64,000 nucleotides of DNA from Xaviernesmea oryzae (GCF_900109605.1 NZ_FOAM01000009.1:124001-188000); one strand, 5' to 3'. Numbered from the stretch's first letter, positions 1 to 8,876 are shown. The notes: generated by a model from the sequence alone, not told the origin. Program-made: numbers and translations.

Positions 1-201
1 CAGAATGGCGGCCTTTTCGCGCATGGCCGGCGTGATCTCGATCCGGTCCGCGGTCAGGAGGCCCTGATAGCCGGAGCGGTAAGCAACCAGCTCCGCCTCC
101 GGCAGAATATCCGTATAGCGCTCGATCAGACCGCCAACCGCCGAAGACAGGCACGGGGCGAGCCCGCCCGCCGTCAGCATTGCCACTTTCTGCTTGGCCA
201 T
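1..201 (-). CDS. pfp: Pyrophosphate-dependent phosphofructokinase, N-terminal part (gene runs off the window)
   Basis: Only the first 67 codons are present. The start (MAKQKVAMLTAGG) has a strong ribosome binding site, GGAGG five bases upstream. The glycine-rich GGLAPCLSSA at residues 12-21 sits where the phosphofructokinase family has its phosphate-donor loop, and is followed by a RSGYQGLL element typical of the family. The enzyme would phosphorylate fructose 6-phosphate with pyrophosphate in the cytosol. The full N-terminus resembles the PPi-dependent enzymes of Rhizobiaceae as I remember them, and the Asp-containing loop of ATP-dependent enzymes is absent. The donor assignment is inferred because the remaining active-site residues lie outside the window. 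It is transcribed divergently from the alkaline phosphatase gene. Confidence 0.8.
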   Translation of the reverse strand, partial: MAKQKVAMLTAGGLAPCLSSAVGGLIERYTDILPEAELVAYRSGYQGLLTADRIEITPAMREKAAIL

Positions 202-524
202 GATTCCTCCTTCAAGCCGTCGCGGTATCGCTGTCACGCTCTTCTATAGCATGCGCCGCACGGGTGCAGCATCAAGGGCAGCAAAATCGCTCTGAGCCGT
301 CAACTTCCTGTTTTAAGATGCGTTTCTGCGCCTCTGTCATGACAGGGGCGTGAAACGGAATTGATCATCGGCGTATGCGGCCGCTGGCAGTGCTCCAGCC
401 CGGATATCGCCTCACTCCCGTCGGTCCCATCCGGATTTTTGACCGGATAAGGCCGGGTGTAATATCCGTGTCATGCTGAGTTTTTATGCGCGGTGAGGTC
501 AACCACATCTCTGAAAGGGGTCTC
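202..524. other. Divergent intergenic region between pfp and the alkaline phosphatase gene
   Basis: No convincing gene is seen here. It must hold the promoters of both flanking genes. One CTGTCAT element at 334-340 matches a single Pho-box half-site, but no second half-site follows at 11-base spacing. Phosphate control of the phosphatase is therefore plausible but not shown. Confidence 0.5.
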
Positions 525-2270
525 ATGCGCAAACTCGTTCTCGCTTTGATCTCGGCGACCATCCTCGCCGGCGCTGCGCAGGCAGCGACTGTCTATCCGC
601 TTGATCGCGCGACCATCCTTGCCGGCTCCCCCTTCGATTTTAAGGTTGAGTTCAAGAGCGTCATCAAGCCCGAAGACGTGAAGATCACCGTCAACGGCCA
701 GGACTATAAAGCCGTTCTCGGTAAGGACGTGCAGTTCGTCGCCGAAGAGAAGAACAAGGACAAGGTGCTCGGCTCCGCCGTCCTGATCCGCGGCCTGACG
801 ATTCCGAAGGCCGGGGATTATAAGGTCGAGGTCTCCGCAGGCTCGGAAAGCAAGAGCGTGACCTGGAACGTCTTTGCCACAGGCGCCACGCCGAAGGCCA
901 AGAACATCATCTTCCTGCTCGGCGACGGCATGTCGGTCGCCCATCGCACCGCTGCCCGCATCATGTCGAAGGGCATGACCGAGGGGAAGGCGAATGGCCG
1001 TCTGAATATGGACGATCTCGACCATATGGCCTTTATCGGCACTTCGGCGACCGATGCCGTGGCCACCGACAGCGCCAACACCATGTCGGCCTATATGACC
1101 GGCCACAAGACGGCGGTGAACGCCATTGGTGTCTATGCCGACCGCACGCCTGACAGCCTCGATGACCCGAAGGTCGAAACCTTTGCCGAGGCGATCCGCC
1201 GCCAGACCAAAAAGTCGGTCGGCATCGTCACCGGCGCCGAGGTCGAAGACGCGACGCCGGCTGCCGTGGTGTCGCACACCCGCAAGCGCGCCGACAAGGC
1301 CGAGATCGTCGAGATGCTCTATGCCGTCAAGCCGGACGTGCTGCTCGGCGGCGGCTCGGCCTATTTCCTGCCGCAGTCCACGGCCGGCTCCAAGCGCAAG
1401 GACGACAAGGACTATATCAAGCTCTTCAAGGAGGCCGGTTATCGGCTCGCCACCGATAAGAACGAGCTCAATGCGGCCAGCGGCGACGGCAAGCTCCTCG
1501 GCCTGTTCCACACGGGCAATATGGACGTGACGCTCGACCGCGACTTCCTGAAGAAGGGCACGGTCGACAAGTTCCCGAACCAGCCGGGCCTGGTCGCCAT
1601 GATGAAGGCGGCTCTCGGCGAGGTGTCGAAGAACCCGGAAGGCTTCTTCCTGATGGTCGAAGGCGCCTCGATCGACAAGATGTCGCATCCGCTCGACTGG
1701 GATCGCGCCGTGTTCGAAACGATCGAATTCGACCAGGCGATCGGCGTGGCGCGCGAGTTTGCCAAGACTCATCCCGATACGCTGATCGTCGCCACCGCCG
1801 ACCACACCCATGGTGTCTCGATCATCGGCACGGTGGATGACGACAAGCCCGGCACGGAGATGCGCGAAAAGGTCGGCACCTATGCCGAAGCCGGCTTCCC
1901 GAATTACGAGGACAAGGACGGCGACGGCTTTCCCGATCGGATCGATGTGTCGCGCCGCCTATTCCTTGGCGCCACCAATGGTCCGGATCATTACGAGACC
2001 TTCCGCCCGAAGCTGGACGGCCCCTTCGTTCCCGCCGTGCAGAACGAGAAGAAGGAATATGTCGCCAACGAAGCCTATAAGGACGTTCCCGGCGCCGTCT
2101 TCGTTCAGGGCAATCTGCCCCGCTCCGCCGACAGCGGCGTCCATGCCGTGGATGATGTCGTGCTGCAGTCGACCGGCCCCGGCTCGGAAGGCTTCAAGGG
2201 CTATCTGGAAGAAAGCGACGTCTACAAGGTGCTGGCCGACACCTTCGCCCTGGGCGCCGACAAGCCGTGA
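525..2270 (+). CDS. Secreted alkaline phosphatase (PhoA superfamily)
   Basis: A 581-residue protein starting at the second in-frame ATG, which is preceded by AAAGGGG and begins a clear Sec signal peptide (residues 1-20, cleavage after AQA). An N-terminal domain of about 100 residues precedes the phosphatase fold. Visible catalytic elements are LLGDG (131-135, metal-binding Asp134), TDSANT (181-186, Ser183 as the expected nucleophile), ADHTHG (425-430, metal ligands) and a late His in SGVHAVDD (537-544). Residues 463-474 form an EF-hand-like DKDGDGFPDRID loop that may bind calcium. It would hydrolyse phosphate monoesters in the periplasm or outside the cell. Length and motif order fit the family. 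An earlier ATG at 486 would bury the signal peptide and was rejected. Confidence 0.9.
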   Translation: MRKLVLALISATILAGAAQAATVYPLDRATILAGSPFDFKVEFKSVIKPEDVKITVNGQDYKAVLGKDVQFVAEEKNKDKVLGSAVLIRGLTIPKAGDYKVEVSAGSESKSVTWNVFATGATPKAKNIIFLLGDGMSVAHRTAARIMSKGMTEGKANGRLNMDDLDHMAFIGTSATDAVATDSANTMSAYMTGHKTAVNAIGVYADRTPDSLDDPKVETFAEAIRRQTKKSVGIVTGAEVEDATPAAVVSHTRKRADKAEIVEMLYAVKPDVLLGGGSAYFLPQSTAGSKRKDDKDYIKLFKEAGYRLATDKNELNAASGDGKLLGLFHTGNMDVTLDRDFLKKGTVDKFPNQPGLVAMMKAALGEVSKNPEGFFLMVEGASIDKMSHPLDWDRAVFETIEFDQAIGVAREFAKTHPDTLIVATADHTHGVSIIGTVDDDKPGTEMREKVGTYAEAGFPNYEDKDGDGFPDRIDVSRRLFLGATNGPDHYETFRPKLDGPFVPAVQNEKKEYVANEAYKDVPGAVFVQGNLPRSADSGVHAVDDVVLQSTGPGSEGFKGYLEESDVYKVLADTFALGADKP

Positions 2271-2287
2271 TCGCGGGTTGAAGTCGA

Positions 2288-2317
2288 AACCGGTGGCCGT
2301 TCATGCGGCCGCCGGTT
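2288..2317 (+). terminator. Stem-loop after the alkaline phosphatase gene
   Basis: AACCGGTGGCCG (2288-2299) pairs with CGGCCGCCGGTT (2306-2317) across a six-base loop, with one G-U pair. There is no T-run afterwards, so it is a possible rather than classical terminator. Confidence 0.45.
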
Positions 2318-2356
2318 CTGCGCCAAAAGATCATCGAATTTTAAAGGGAGCGAAGG

Positions 2357-2821
2357 ATGGCAGTGCGCAACAGACGGTTTCGCAGCCGGCGCCGGATGCT
2401 GGGTGCACTCCTCGCTGTGCCGTTCCTTTCGATCACGCGCAGCGCCAAAGCGACCGAGCGGTTGGATTTCGACCATTTGTACAAGAGCTTCGGTGTTCTC
2501 GGTCTGGAGTTTTCCGACAAGGTGAAGGCACTCAGCGGCCAGACCGTGGCGATCCGCGGCTTCATGGCGCCGCCGCTCAAGGCCGAGGCGAATTTCTTCG
2601 TGCTCACCGAAATCCCGATGTCGCTGTGCCCCTTCTGCTCTTCGGACGCCGATTGGCCTGATAATATCATGGTCGTCTATCTCGCCCGCAAGCAGACCTT
2701 CGTGCAGTTCAATGCACCGATCGAGGTCGAGGGCGTCCTGGATTATGGGCCGTGGACCGATCCCGATACCGGCTTCGTCAGCCAGCTGCGGCTGCGTCAG
2801 GCCGTGTTCGATCAGGTGTGA
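2357..2821 (+). CDS. Tat-exported CxxC protein, DUF3299-like, companion of an ABC transporter
   Basis: A 154-residue protein. The N-terminus has a twin-arginine signal (SRRRMLG around residues 11-16, hydrophobic stretch, AKA cleavage near residue 32), suggesting it is exported folded to the periplasm. The mature part has a CPFC motif at 91-94 that could bind metal or form a disulfide, inside a short beta-rich domain resembling DUF3299. The ATPase start codon overlaps its stop codon, so the two are translationally coupled and the protein is probably an accessory of that transporter. From general knowledge, DUF3299-type proteins accompany MacB-like transporters in zinc-related loci; I saw no Zur operator here. 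Function remains inferred. Confidence 0.75.
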   Translation: MAVRNRRFRSRRRMLGALLAVPFLSITRSAKATERLDFDHLYKSFGVLGLEFSDKVKALSGQTVAIRGFMAPPLKAEANFFVLTEIPMSLCPFCSSDADWPDNIMVVYLARKQTFVQFNAPIEVEGVLDYGPWTDPDTGFVSQLRLRQAVFDQV

Positions 2822-3510
2822 TGATGCTGGCTCTCGATATCCATGATTTGACGATGCGGTTCGACGGCCTCGATGCGCCCGTCTTGGCGATCGACAGGTT
2901 GCATGTGAAGGCCGGCAGCCGCGTGGCCGTCACCGGCGCGTCTGGCTCCGGCAAGAGCACGCTGGTGCATCTTCTGACCGGCCTGGAGCGACCGAAGGCG
3001 GGCAGCATCCGATGGGGCGGAAGCGATCTCGGCCGCCTTTCGACCGGGCGTCGCGATGCGTTTCGGGCCCGCAACATCGGCCTGGTCATGCAGGATTTTC
3101 ACCTGTTTCCAGGTCTTTCCGCGCTGGAGAACGTCTTGCTTCCTGTTCGTCTTGGCTGGCGGATGACACCGGACATGCGCAAGCGCGCTTTGGCTCTCCT
3201 TGACATCACCGGCATAGCGCGCGCCGGCCAGCCGGTCGAAACCTTATCGCGCGGCGAGATGCAGCGTGTGGCGGTGGCGCGCGCGCTTCTGTTGAAGCCG
3301 AGCGTCATCATCGCCGACGAACCGACGGCCAGCCTCGATCGGCGCGCCGGCGAGGATGTGAGTGCGCTGCTCGTGCGGCTTGCCGGCGAGGAGGGAGCAA
3401 CGCTGATCGTCGTGACGCATGATCCGGCGCTCCTCACGCGCCTGGACCGGCATATTCATCTCGATGGCGGCCGGATCGTTGAGGATGTACGGGGCGAGGC
3501 GGCGCGATGA
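2821..3510 (+). CDS. ABC transporter ATP-binding protein (LolD/MacB type)
   Basis: 229 residues. Walker A GASGSGKST (39-47), Q-loop around Gln91, signature LSRGE (142-146), Walker B VIIADEP (162-168) and switch His200 are all present, so it should be an active ATPase. It belongs to the LolD/MacB/FtsE subfamily, which pairs with FtsX-type permeases that act mechanically on periplasmic partners rather than importing through a channel. The start is the ATG overlapping the upstream stop (ATGA); the permease start overlaps this gene's own stop in the same way. Three tightly coupled genes therefore encode one complex. The substrate is unknown; the neighbouring His-rich permease points to metal. Confidence 0.9.
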   Translation: MMLALDIHDLTMRFDGLDAPVLAIDRLHVKAGSRVAVTGASGSGKSTLVHLLTGLERPKAGSIRWGGSDLGRLSTGRRDAFRARNIGLVMQDFHLFPGLSALENVLLPVRLGWRMTPDMRKRALALLDITGIARAGQPVETLSRGEMQRVAVARALLLKPSVIIADEPTASLDRRAGEDVSALLVRLAGEEGATLIVVTHDPALLTRLDRHIHLDGGRIVEDVRGEAAR

Positions 3511-4871
3511 TCGGCTTCATTCTGGCGGATCTCCGCCGATTCAAGGGTGGCGCGCTTGCGGTGGTCGTGCTGATTGCCCTGTCGCTAGCGTTGAGCGTGA
3601 CGGTCACGCTGCAGGAGCGCGCGTTGAGGCTTGGCAGTGCCCGCGCGGCCGAAAAATTCGATCTGGTGGTCGGCGCGGCGGGCAGCGAGACGCAACTGGC
3701 GCTCTCGGCCGTTTTCCTCCAGCCAGCGCCGCTGCCGCTGATGTCGGGCAGCGTCCTTGCGGATCTGGCCAGCGATCCGCGGGTGGCCTTCGCCGCCCCC
3801 GTCGGTTTCGGCGATTCTGCCTCGGGTCACCCGGTGGTCGGTACGACGACCGCCCTCATTGAGGCGCTGTCGCCAAAGCTGGCGCAAGGAGCCTTGTTTG
3901 CGCATCTGGGCGATGCCGTTGTCGGATCCGATGTCGGCATGCCGATCGGCGGGCAGATCAAGCCGATGCATGGCGACGGCGAAAGCGGCGGTCCCGTCCA
4001 TACAGAGCTGGCCTACACGGTGCGCGGCCGCATGGCGCCCACCGGCACGGCCTGGGATCGTGCAATCCTGGTTCCGATCCGCGCCGTCTGGCAATTGCAC
4101 GGCATGCATGGCGGCGGTGACGATCATGACGAGGACGATGACGATCATCACCCCGACGATGAAGGCGCTCAGGCTGGCGATGCCACAGCTGCCGGCCCTG
4201 TGGCCGGCGCGGCGCAGGACAAGGCGCCGGGTCTTGCCGACGCCGGTGGTGATCGCGACCACGAGGGGCACGCGCATCATCACCACGGTCATGTCGATGG
4301 CAACGCACCGATTGACGAGCATTTCGATGCGCAGACACCCGGTATCCCGGCGGTGCTGGTGAAACCGCGCACGATTGCCGATGCCTACAAGCTCCGCCAG
4401 CACTACCGCGGTGACACGACGCTGGCGATCTTTCCGGCGGAAGTGCTGACCCGGCTTTATGCGACGCTGGGCGATGCCCGCAGCCTGCTGCTGGCCATTG
4501 CAATCGCAACGCAAGGGATCGTGCTGGCTGCCGTTCTCATGGTCACGATCATGCATGTCGGTGCACGGCAGCGCCAGATCGGGGCGCTCAGGGCCTTTGG
4601 CGCCCCCCGCTATTCGGTTGTCGCCATCGTCTGGGGAGAACTCATCCTTCTGTTCCTGCTCGGCGCGGTTCTGGGCGTGGCCTTGGGCTATGCCGCCGCT
4701 CGGTTGATCTCCGGATCGGTGGCGGCGCGCACCGCCGTGCACATGCCCATCGAATTCGCGCCACAGGATCTGCGGCTTCTTCTCGGCTTCCTCTTGGCCT
4801 CGATGCTGATCTCGTTGCTTCCTGCCTTATTGGCCTTGCGCCACAGCCCTGCACAGGCGTTGCGCGCGTGA
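3507..4871 (+). CDS. FtsX/MacB-type ABC permease with a His/Asp-rich periplasmic loop
   Basis: 454 residues. One N-terminal membrane segment (about 12-32), a large extracytoplasmic domain, then three C-terminal membrane segments with the FtsX-family GALRAFGAP element and a final SPAQALRA tail. Around residues 195-275 the periplasmic domain carries an unusual low-complexity insert full of His and Asp (for example DDHDEDDDDHH and HAHHHHGH). Such loops commonly chelate Zn, Ni, Co or Cu. With the coupled ATPase and CxxC protein this suggests a metal-linked envelope transporter; the resemblance to Zrg-type zinc loci is from memory. There is no substrate-binding protein of the ZnuA type next to it. 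Direction of transport is undetermined. Confidence 0.8.
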   Translation: MIGFILADLRRFKGGALAVVVLIALSLALSVTVTLQERALRLGSARAAEKFDLVVGAAGSETQLALSAVFLQPAPLPLMSGSVLADLASDPRVAFAAPVGFGDSASGHPVVGTTTALIEALSPKLAQGALFAHLGDAVVGSDVGMPIGGQIKPMHGDGESGGPVHTELAYTVRGRMAPTGTAWDRAILVPIRAVWQLHGMHGGGDDHDEDDDDHHPDDEGAQAGDATAAGPVAGAAQDKAPGLADAGGDRDHEGHAHHHHGHVDGNAPIDEHFDAQTPGIPAVLVKPRTIADAYKLRQHYRGDTTLAIFPAEVLTRLYATLGDARSLLLAIAIATQGIVLAAVLMVTIMHVGARQRQIGALRAFGAPRYSVVAIVWGELILLFLLGAVLGVALGYAAARLISGSVAARTAVHMPIEFAPQDLRLLLGFLLASMLISLLPALLALRHSPAQALRA

Positions 4872-5581
4872 GATGTGAAGGATTGTAAGAGCGGCCGCGG
4901 GGGTGCTCGTACCTTCACCCCGCTGCTACGGGACTTCATCTCACCGTCGTCAGAGTCATGTCGCTCTGCACTATCCAGAAGCTTCCATGCCGCTGGATGG
5001 TGGGATCCAGGGGTAAGGATAGGCACAAAGCGCACACGGTATGACGGCAGCCTGCGCCGCGTCCGGGCGGTGCCATGCGTCTTTGCCTGCCGCAGGATGA
5101 TCGGCCGTCGCGCTCCGCTCAGGCAGGCCCTTGCCAGCAGCAGTGCGACGTCGTAATACTGAGGGACCATTGCATCGCGAAGGCGCTTCGGGGGTGAGGG
5201 CCAGATGCGTGTCGATTGCTGACCTTCAGGTCACGTCGCAGCTCTCCGTACGGTTTCCGTGCAACCTGTTTGGAGCCCGGGCGTTTGGTTTTGCTGAAGC
5301 GCCAGATGCAGTCGCTTTGTCGCATGTCGGCGTGGTGCCGGCAGAGACATCATTCATCTGCAGATACGCGGTCAAGCATGCGCGCCGGTCGATGTCACGC
5401 TCCTCCGGCGGTGGCAACTGGTCGTGCTTCGATCCGGGCGGCGTCGATATGGGCGGTGGCCTAGAACGTTCACCACCCTCCCGCGTTCGGATATAACCCC
5501 TTTTGGAGCGCGAATGACCAGCGTCAGCTGTCCGTGTCGCGGTTTTGACCATTATAACGAAAAGAGATCTTCGAGGCCTGC
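4872..5581. other. 710-base intergenic region without a supported gene
   Basis: No reading frame here shows a plausible start, ribosome site and conserved-looking product. A hairpin at 4897-4923 (GCGGGGGTG with CACCCCGC) could end the transporter operon. The stretch 4950-5060 has short inverted repeats (for example TCCAG...CTGGA) and reads like degraded intergenic repeat sequence. The promoter of the TerB/J-domain gene should lie near the right end. Confidence 0.5.
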
Positions 5582-6292
5582 ATGTCACATTCGATCTGGG
5601 AACGCATCCTGAGCAACGTGGCGGCGGCAGGCAATGTGCTGGCCGGCATGGTCGAAGCCTTGCGCACCTTCCTCGAAGGCGATCCGGCGCGCAGGCGCGA
5701 CGTTGCCTTTTCCGTGGCGATGATCGCGCTTTCCGCCAAGATGGCCAAAGCCGATGGCGTGGTGAGCGAAGGTGAGGTCGAGGCATTCCGCCACATTTTC
5801 CGCTATCCGGATTCGGAAGCGCGTAATGTCGCCCGGCTCTATAATCTGGCGCGCCAGGACGTTGCCGGTTTCGAGGCCTATGCCGAAAAGCTGGCGCGGC
5901 TGTGCGCGACCTGCGAAGAAAATTGCACCGTGCTCGAGGATATTCTCGATGGGCTCTTCCATATCGCCACGGCGGACGGCGCGCTGCACGAAAAGGAACT
6001 GGCCTTCCTCGCCCGTGTCGGCGAAATCTTTCGCCTTTCGCAGGCTCGTTTCGACAGCGTGATGGCCCGCCATGTCGAGGGAACCAGCGACCCCTATGCG
6101 CTGCTCGGCGTGTCGCGTGACGATGACTTCCCAACGATCAAACGTCGCTACAGGGCGCTGGTCTCCGAGCATCATCCCGATGTGCTGGTGGCCCGGGGCC
6201 TTCCGAGCGAGATGCAGAGACTCGCTCATGATCGCATGGCCGCCTTCAACGCCGCCTATGAGGCCATCGAGCGTGATCTCAAGGCCGCCTGA
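5582..6292 (+). CDS. TerB and J-domain protein (DjlA-like)
   Basis: 236 residues. A TerB-like helical domain spans about residues 30-160, with acidic repeats AKADGVVSEGE and ATADGALHEKE typical of that fold. A C-terminal J-domain follows (about 170-235) with the diagnostic HPD at 198-200, so it should stimulate an Hsp70 (DnaK) ATPase. DjlA of enterobacteria has the same domains but starts with a membrane helix. Residues 10-25 here are only weakly hydrophobic, so this form is probably cytosolic or peripherally attached. Cys109, Cys112 and Cys116 cluster in the TerB part. It lies upstream of the amidase gene on the same strand. Confidence 0.85.
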   Translation: MSHSIWERILSNVAAAGNVLAGMVEALRTFLEGDPARRRDVAFSVAMIALSAKMAKADGVVSEGEVEAFRHIFRYPDSEARNVARLYNLARQDVAGFEAYAEKLARLCATCEENCTVLEDILDGLFHIATADGALHEKELAFLARVGEIFRLSQARFDSVMARHVEGTSDPYALLGVSRDDDFPTIKRRYRALVSEHHPDVLVARGLPSEMQRLAHDRMAAFNAAYEAIERDLKAA

Positions 6293-6493
6293 GGCCTCGG
6301 CTCCAGCGGGATAGGTCATCAGCGCCCAGGCCTCATCCATCCGGTGTTGCGGGCTTCGCACCTATCCGCTGATCGAACGCCCTAAGGATGCTGTAACGCG
6401 ATCAACGGGCTGCATAAGTCCGTTGAACCGATTTCGATCCGGGCCATTATGCGATAGGATCCGGCCATCGCCTTTTGCAAGAGTATCTGCCGG

Positions 6494-7258
6494 ATGTCTC
6501 CCTTCGAGCCTGATTTCGCCGGTGCGCATGTTGCGCCTTCGCCCAATCATGGGGAGCGCATCGGCTTTGCCGCGCCCGACCGCATTATCTTGCATTATAC
6601 CGGCATGACGACCGGGCAGGGGGCGCTGGATTGGCTGCGCAATCCCGAAAGTCAGGTCTCCTGCCACTATCTCGTCCACGAGGATGGCCGCATCGACCAG
6701 CTGGTACCGGAAAGCCGTCGTGCCTGGCATGCGGGAAAGAGCCTCTGGAAGGGGCTGGACGACAATAATTCCGCGTCGATCGGTATCGAGATCGTCAATG
6801 CCGGCCATCCGGGCGGACTGCCGGATTATCCCGACGCGCAAATCACCGCGGTTGCCGAATTGTGTCGAGACTGTGTCAATCGTTGGTCTGTGGCGCCCGA
6901 AATGGTGCTTGCGCACTCCGATATAGCCCCTATTCGCAAGGTTGATCCGGGCGAAAAATTCCCCTGGAAGAATTTGTACTTGACCGGGGTTGGGCATTGG
7001 GTTGAGCCCGTGCCGGTTGGCGGCGGCCGATTCTTTCAACGCGGGGATCGTGGCCAACCCATCGAAGCCATCCAGTCGATGTTAGCGCTCTATGGTTATG
7101 GCATTGATGTGACAGGGGATTTCTGCGAGCGCACGGAAGGCGTCATTGCGGCTTTCCAGCGCCATTTCCGGCCGGAAAAGATCGACGGTATTGCCGACAG
7201 TTCGACCCTGGAAACGTTGCATCGCCTGCTATCCAGCTTGCAGCGTTTTAGCGCGTAA
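6494..7258 (+). CDS. N-acetylmuramoyl-L-alanine amidase with peptidoglycan-binding domain (AmpD/AmiD type)
   Basis: 254 residues. An amidase_2 (zinc) domain covers about 20-165 and a PG_binding_1 three-helix domain about 185-250. Zinc ligands can be placed at His34 (HYTG), His141 (LAHSD) and Asp152 (KVDPG); Glu99 in GIEIVN fits the active-site region. It would cut the bond between N-acetylmuramic acid and L-alanine in peptidoglycan or its anhydro fragments. No signal peptide is visible, so a cytosolic recycling role like AmpD is likely. The C-terminal wall-binding domain is more typical of AmiD-like enzymes, so location is uncertain. The start has no strong ribosome site. Confidence 0.88.
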   Translation: MSPFEPDFAGAHVAPSPNHGERIGFAAPDRIILHYTGMTTGQGALDWLRNPESQVSCHYLVHEDGRIDQLVPESRRAWHAGKSLWKGLDDNNSASIGIEIVNAGHPGGLPDYPDAQITAVAELCRDCVNRWSVAPEMVLAHSDIAPIRKVDPGEKFPWKNLYLTGVGHWVEPVPVGGGRFFQRGDRGQPIEAIQSMLALYGYGIDVTGDFCERTEGVIAAFQRHFRPEKIDGIADSSTLETLHRLLSSLQRFSA

Positions 7259-7524
7259 AAGGCAGCCGACAAGGGCCGCGCTGCACAGTCAGGTTAAAAA
7301 TTCGCTGCGCTGCCACATCATGACCATGATGCGACGGTTTCTTCTGCTCGTGCCAAGTGCAGGACAGGGGCGACAATCCGGCCTGCCTTAAACAATCTCA
7401 TAAGGCTGAATATGGCCGGGTGCTCGTTCGAGTAACGCAGGGGGTTGGTGCGTCATGATCGACGCGCGATGCTGCGGATGCACCTGTGTGCCGTGACGTG
7501 CCGGACACGGAGACTTCAAAATCT

Positions 7525-8121
7525 ATGAAAAGATCGACTGTTGCTGCGGCAATGGCCTGCCTTGTTGTGCCGTTTTTTTGGACTGCAGCTTCTTATGCGG
7601 GAAGCCTGGACGAAAGCTTCAAGACCTCTTCGATCATGCCTGACCTTCGCGCCGCGCTGCCGAAGACGGAGAGTTTGAAAGATGATGCACCGGCCATGGC
7701 GCCCGAGGCCGAGGCTGAGGTGACGGAGCCCGAAGACGTCTCGCCCGCAGTCGCTCAATACACCCAGCTGCTTCACACCTATGCCCGTGCTTATGGCGTT
7801 CCCTTCGAGTTGGCGCGCGCTGTCGTGAAGGTCGAAAGCAATTATAATCCGAAGGTGCGCGGCAGCGCCGGCGAAATCGGCCTGATGCAGATCAAGCCGG
7901 CCACTGCGCGGATGATGGGCTATTCAGGCGCTGCGCGCGGTCTGTTCGATCCCGAGACCAACATCAAGTTCGGCATGAAATACCTGGCGGCTGCACACAA
8001 ACTCTCCGGCGGTTTCACCTGCGGCACCATCCTTCGCTACAATGCCGGCCATGGCGCCACCCGCATGAATCCGGTTTCGCGCCGGTATTGCGGTCGTGTT
8101 CAGACCCTTCTCGATTCCTGA
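7525..8121 (+). CDS. Lytic transglycosylase, SLT domain
   Basis: 198 residues with a Sec signal peptide (about 1-26, ending SYA). A disordered acidic linker (about 45-75) leads into a soluble lytic transglycosylase domain. Glu104 in KVESNYNP is the expected catalytic acid, followed by GEIGLMQI (117-123) and a late RYNAGHG motif (171-177), all diagnostic of the family. It would cleave the glycan backbone of peptidoglycan to leave 1,6-anhydro ends in the periplasm. The start is the ATG with GGAG about 11 bases upstream; an earlier in-frame ATG at 7486 would mask the signal peptide. Together with the preceding amidase it forms a small wall-turnover group. Confidence 0.9.
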   Translation: MKRSTVAAAMACLVVPFFWTAASYAGSLDESFKTSSIMPDLRAALPKTESLKDDAPAMAPEAEAEVTEPEDVSPAVAQYTQLLHTYARAYGVPFELARAVVKVESNYNPKVRGSAGEIGLMQIKPATARMMGYSGAARGLFDPETNIKFGMKYLAAAHKLSGGFTCGTILRYNAGHGATRMNPVSRRYCGRVQTLLDS

Positions 8122-8278
8122 TCCGCGTCTACGCGGTCGGTTTGCGAATGCCCGTTGGCGTAGCGCCTTAAGCGGAGATCGCTCTCAAAATCCGATATGC
8201 GGAAGTCGTGTTGCTGGCCGAGATTGCGGACAAGCGCAAAATTCGGTTTGGATTCCTGGCGGCTTGGGTTAAGCACGG

Positions 8279-8700
8279 CCCGCCAGTTGGCCGGGCAGCC
8301 GCGCTTCACAAGGGCCGAAAGGCTGTGAGGTGAGGAAAGTCCGGGCTCCACGGAAAGACGGTGCCGGATAACGTCCGGCGGGGGCGACCCCAGGGACAGT
8401 GCCACAGAAAGCAAACCGCCTGCACGGCGCCTCGCGCGTCATGGCGGGTAAGGGTGAAAGGGTGGGGTAAGAGCCCACCGCGGCCCTGGCAACAGGGACG
8501 GCACGGTAAACCCCACCGGGAGCAAGACCGAATAGGGATGACGTGATGGCGCCTTCGGGCGCCTTCAGCCTTTTCCGGGCCAGTCATCCGGGTGGGTTGC
8601 GTGAGGCGGCGCGTAAGCGTCGTCCCAGATGAATGGCTGCCACGTTCCGGCTCTCAAAAGGCCGGAGCCTTACAGAACCCGGCTTATAGGCCAACTGGCT
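8279..8700 (+). ncRNA. rnpB: RNase P RNA
   Basis: A bacterial type A RNase P RNA of about 420 bases. The closing helix P1 pairs GCCAGTTGGCC (8282-8292) with GGCCAACTGGC (8689-8699). Conserved core elements follow in order: GAGGAAAGTCCGGGCTC (8332-8348), ACAGAAAGCAAACCGCC (8404-8420), GGGTGAAAGGGTGGGGTAAG, GTAAACCCCACCGGGAGC, AGATGAATGGCTGCC, and ACAGAACCCGGCTTA near the 3' end. A T-rich tract (8701-8717) follows P1 and probably ends transcription. It is the catalytic RNA that matures tRNA 5' ends. The exact ends are judged from P1. Confidence 0.95.
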
Positions 8701-8860
8701 TTTCCCCTCTCTTTTTTGCGCGTCCGCCGGCTTCAGCTAGCCGGAGAGCGACGGCGCACGGCCTGCGTGATGAGCCCTTGCACGCCTGCGGAGACGGGAG
8801 GCCGGGGCATGTGATGGTCATCGCGGAAAACCTTGCCCTGCAAGGCCTTGGGCTCGATCC

Positions 8861-8876
8861 TTAATCTCTCGTTAAA
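8861..8876 (+). promoter_or_regulatory. CtrA-type box TTAA-N7-TTAA
   Basis: TTAA (8861-8864), seven bases, then TTAA (8872-8875) exactly matches the spacing of the alphaproteobacterial CtrA recognition motif. A further TTAAC follows at 8878-8882. It lies about 50 bases before the MraZ operator array. It would link expression of the division cluster to the cell-cycle regulator CtrA. This is a motif match only. Confidence 0.55.

Noticed and set aside
334-347. Pho-box-like CTGTCAT before the alkaline phosphatase gene
   Set aside because: Only one half-site is present; the sequence 11 bases either side does not match a second CTGTCAT, so a PhoB operator is not supported.
471-1811. Long open frame on the minus strand across the alkaline phosphatase gene
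   Set aside because: It mirrors codon structure of the real gene (His/Arg/Gly-rich product, no ribosome site) and is a shadow of GC-rich coding DNA.
3585-4742. Minus-strand 385-codon frame across the ABC permease
   Set aside because: Arg/His-rich shadow with no domain motif; the plus-strand permease has clear membrane segments and operon coupling.
4950-5060. Possible intergenic repeat family member before the TerB/J-domain gene
   Set aside because: Short inverted repeats and a translated fragment looked familiar, but without a second copy in the window I cannot show that it is a repeat.
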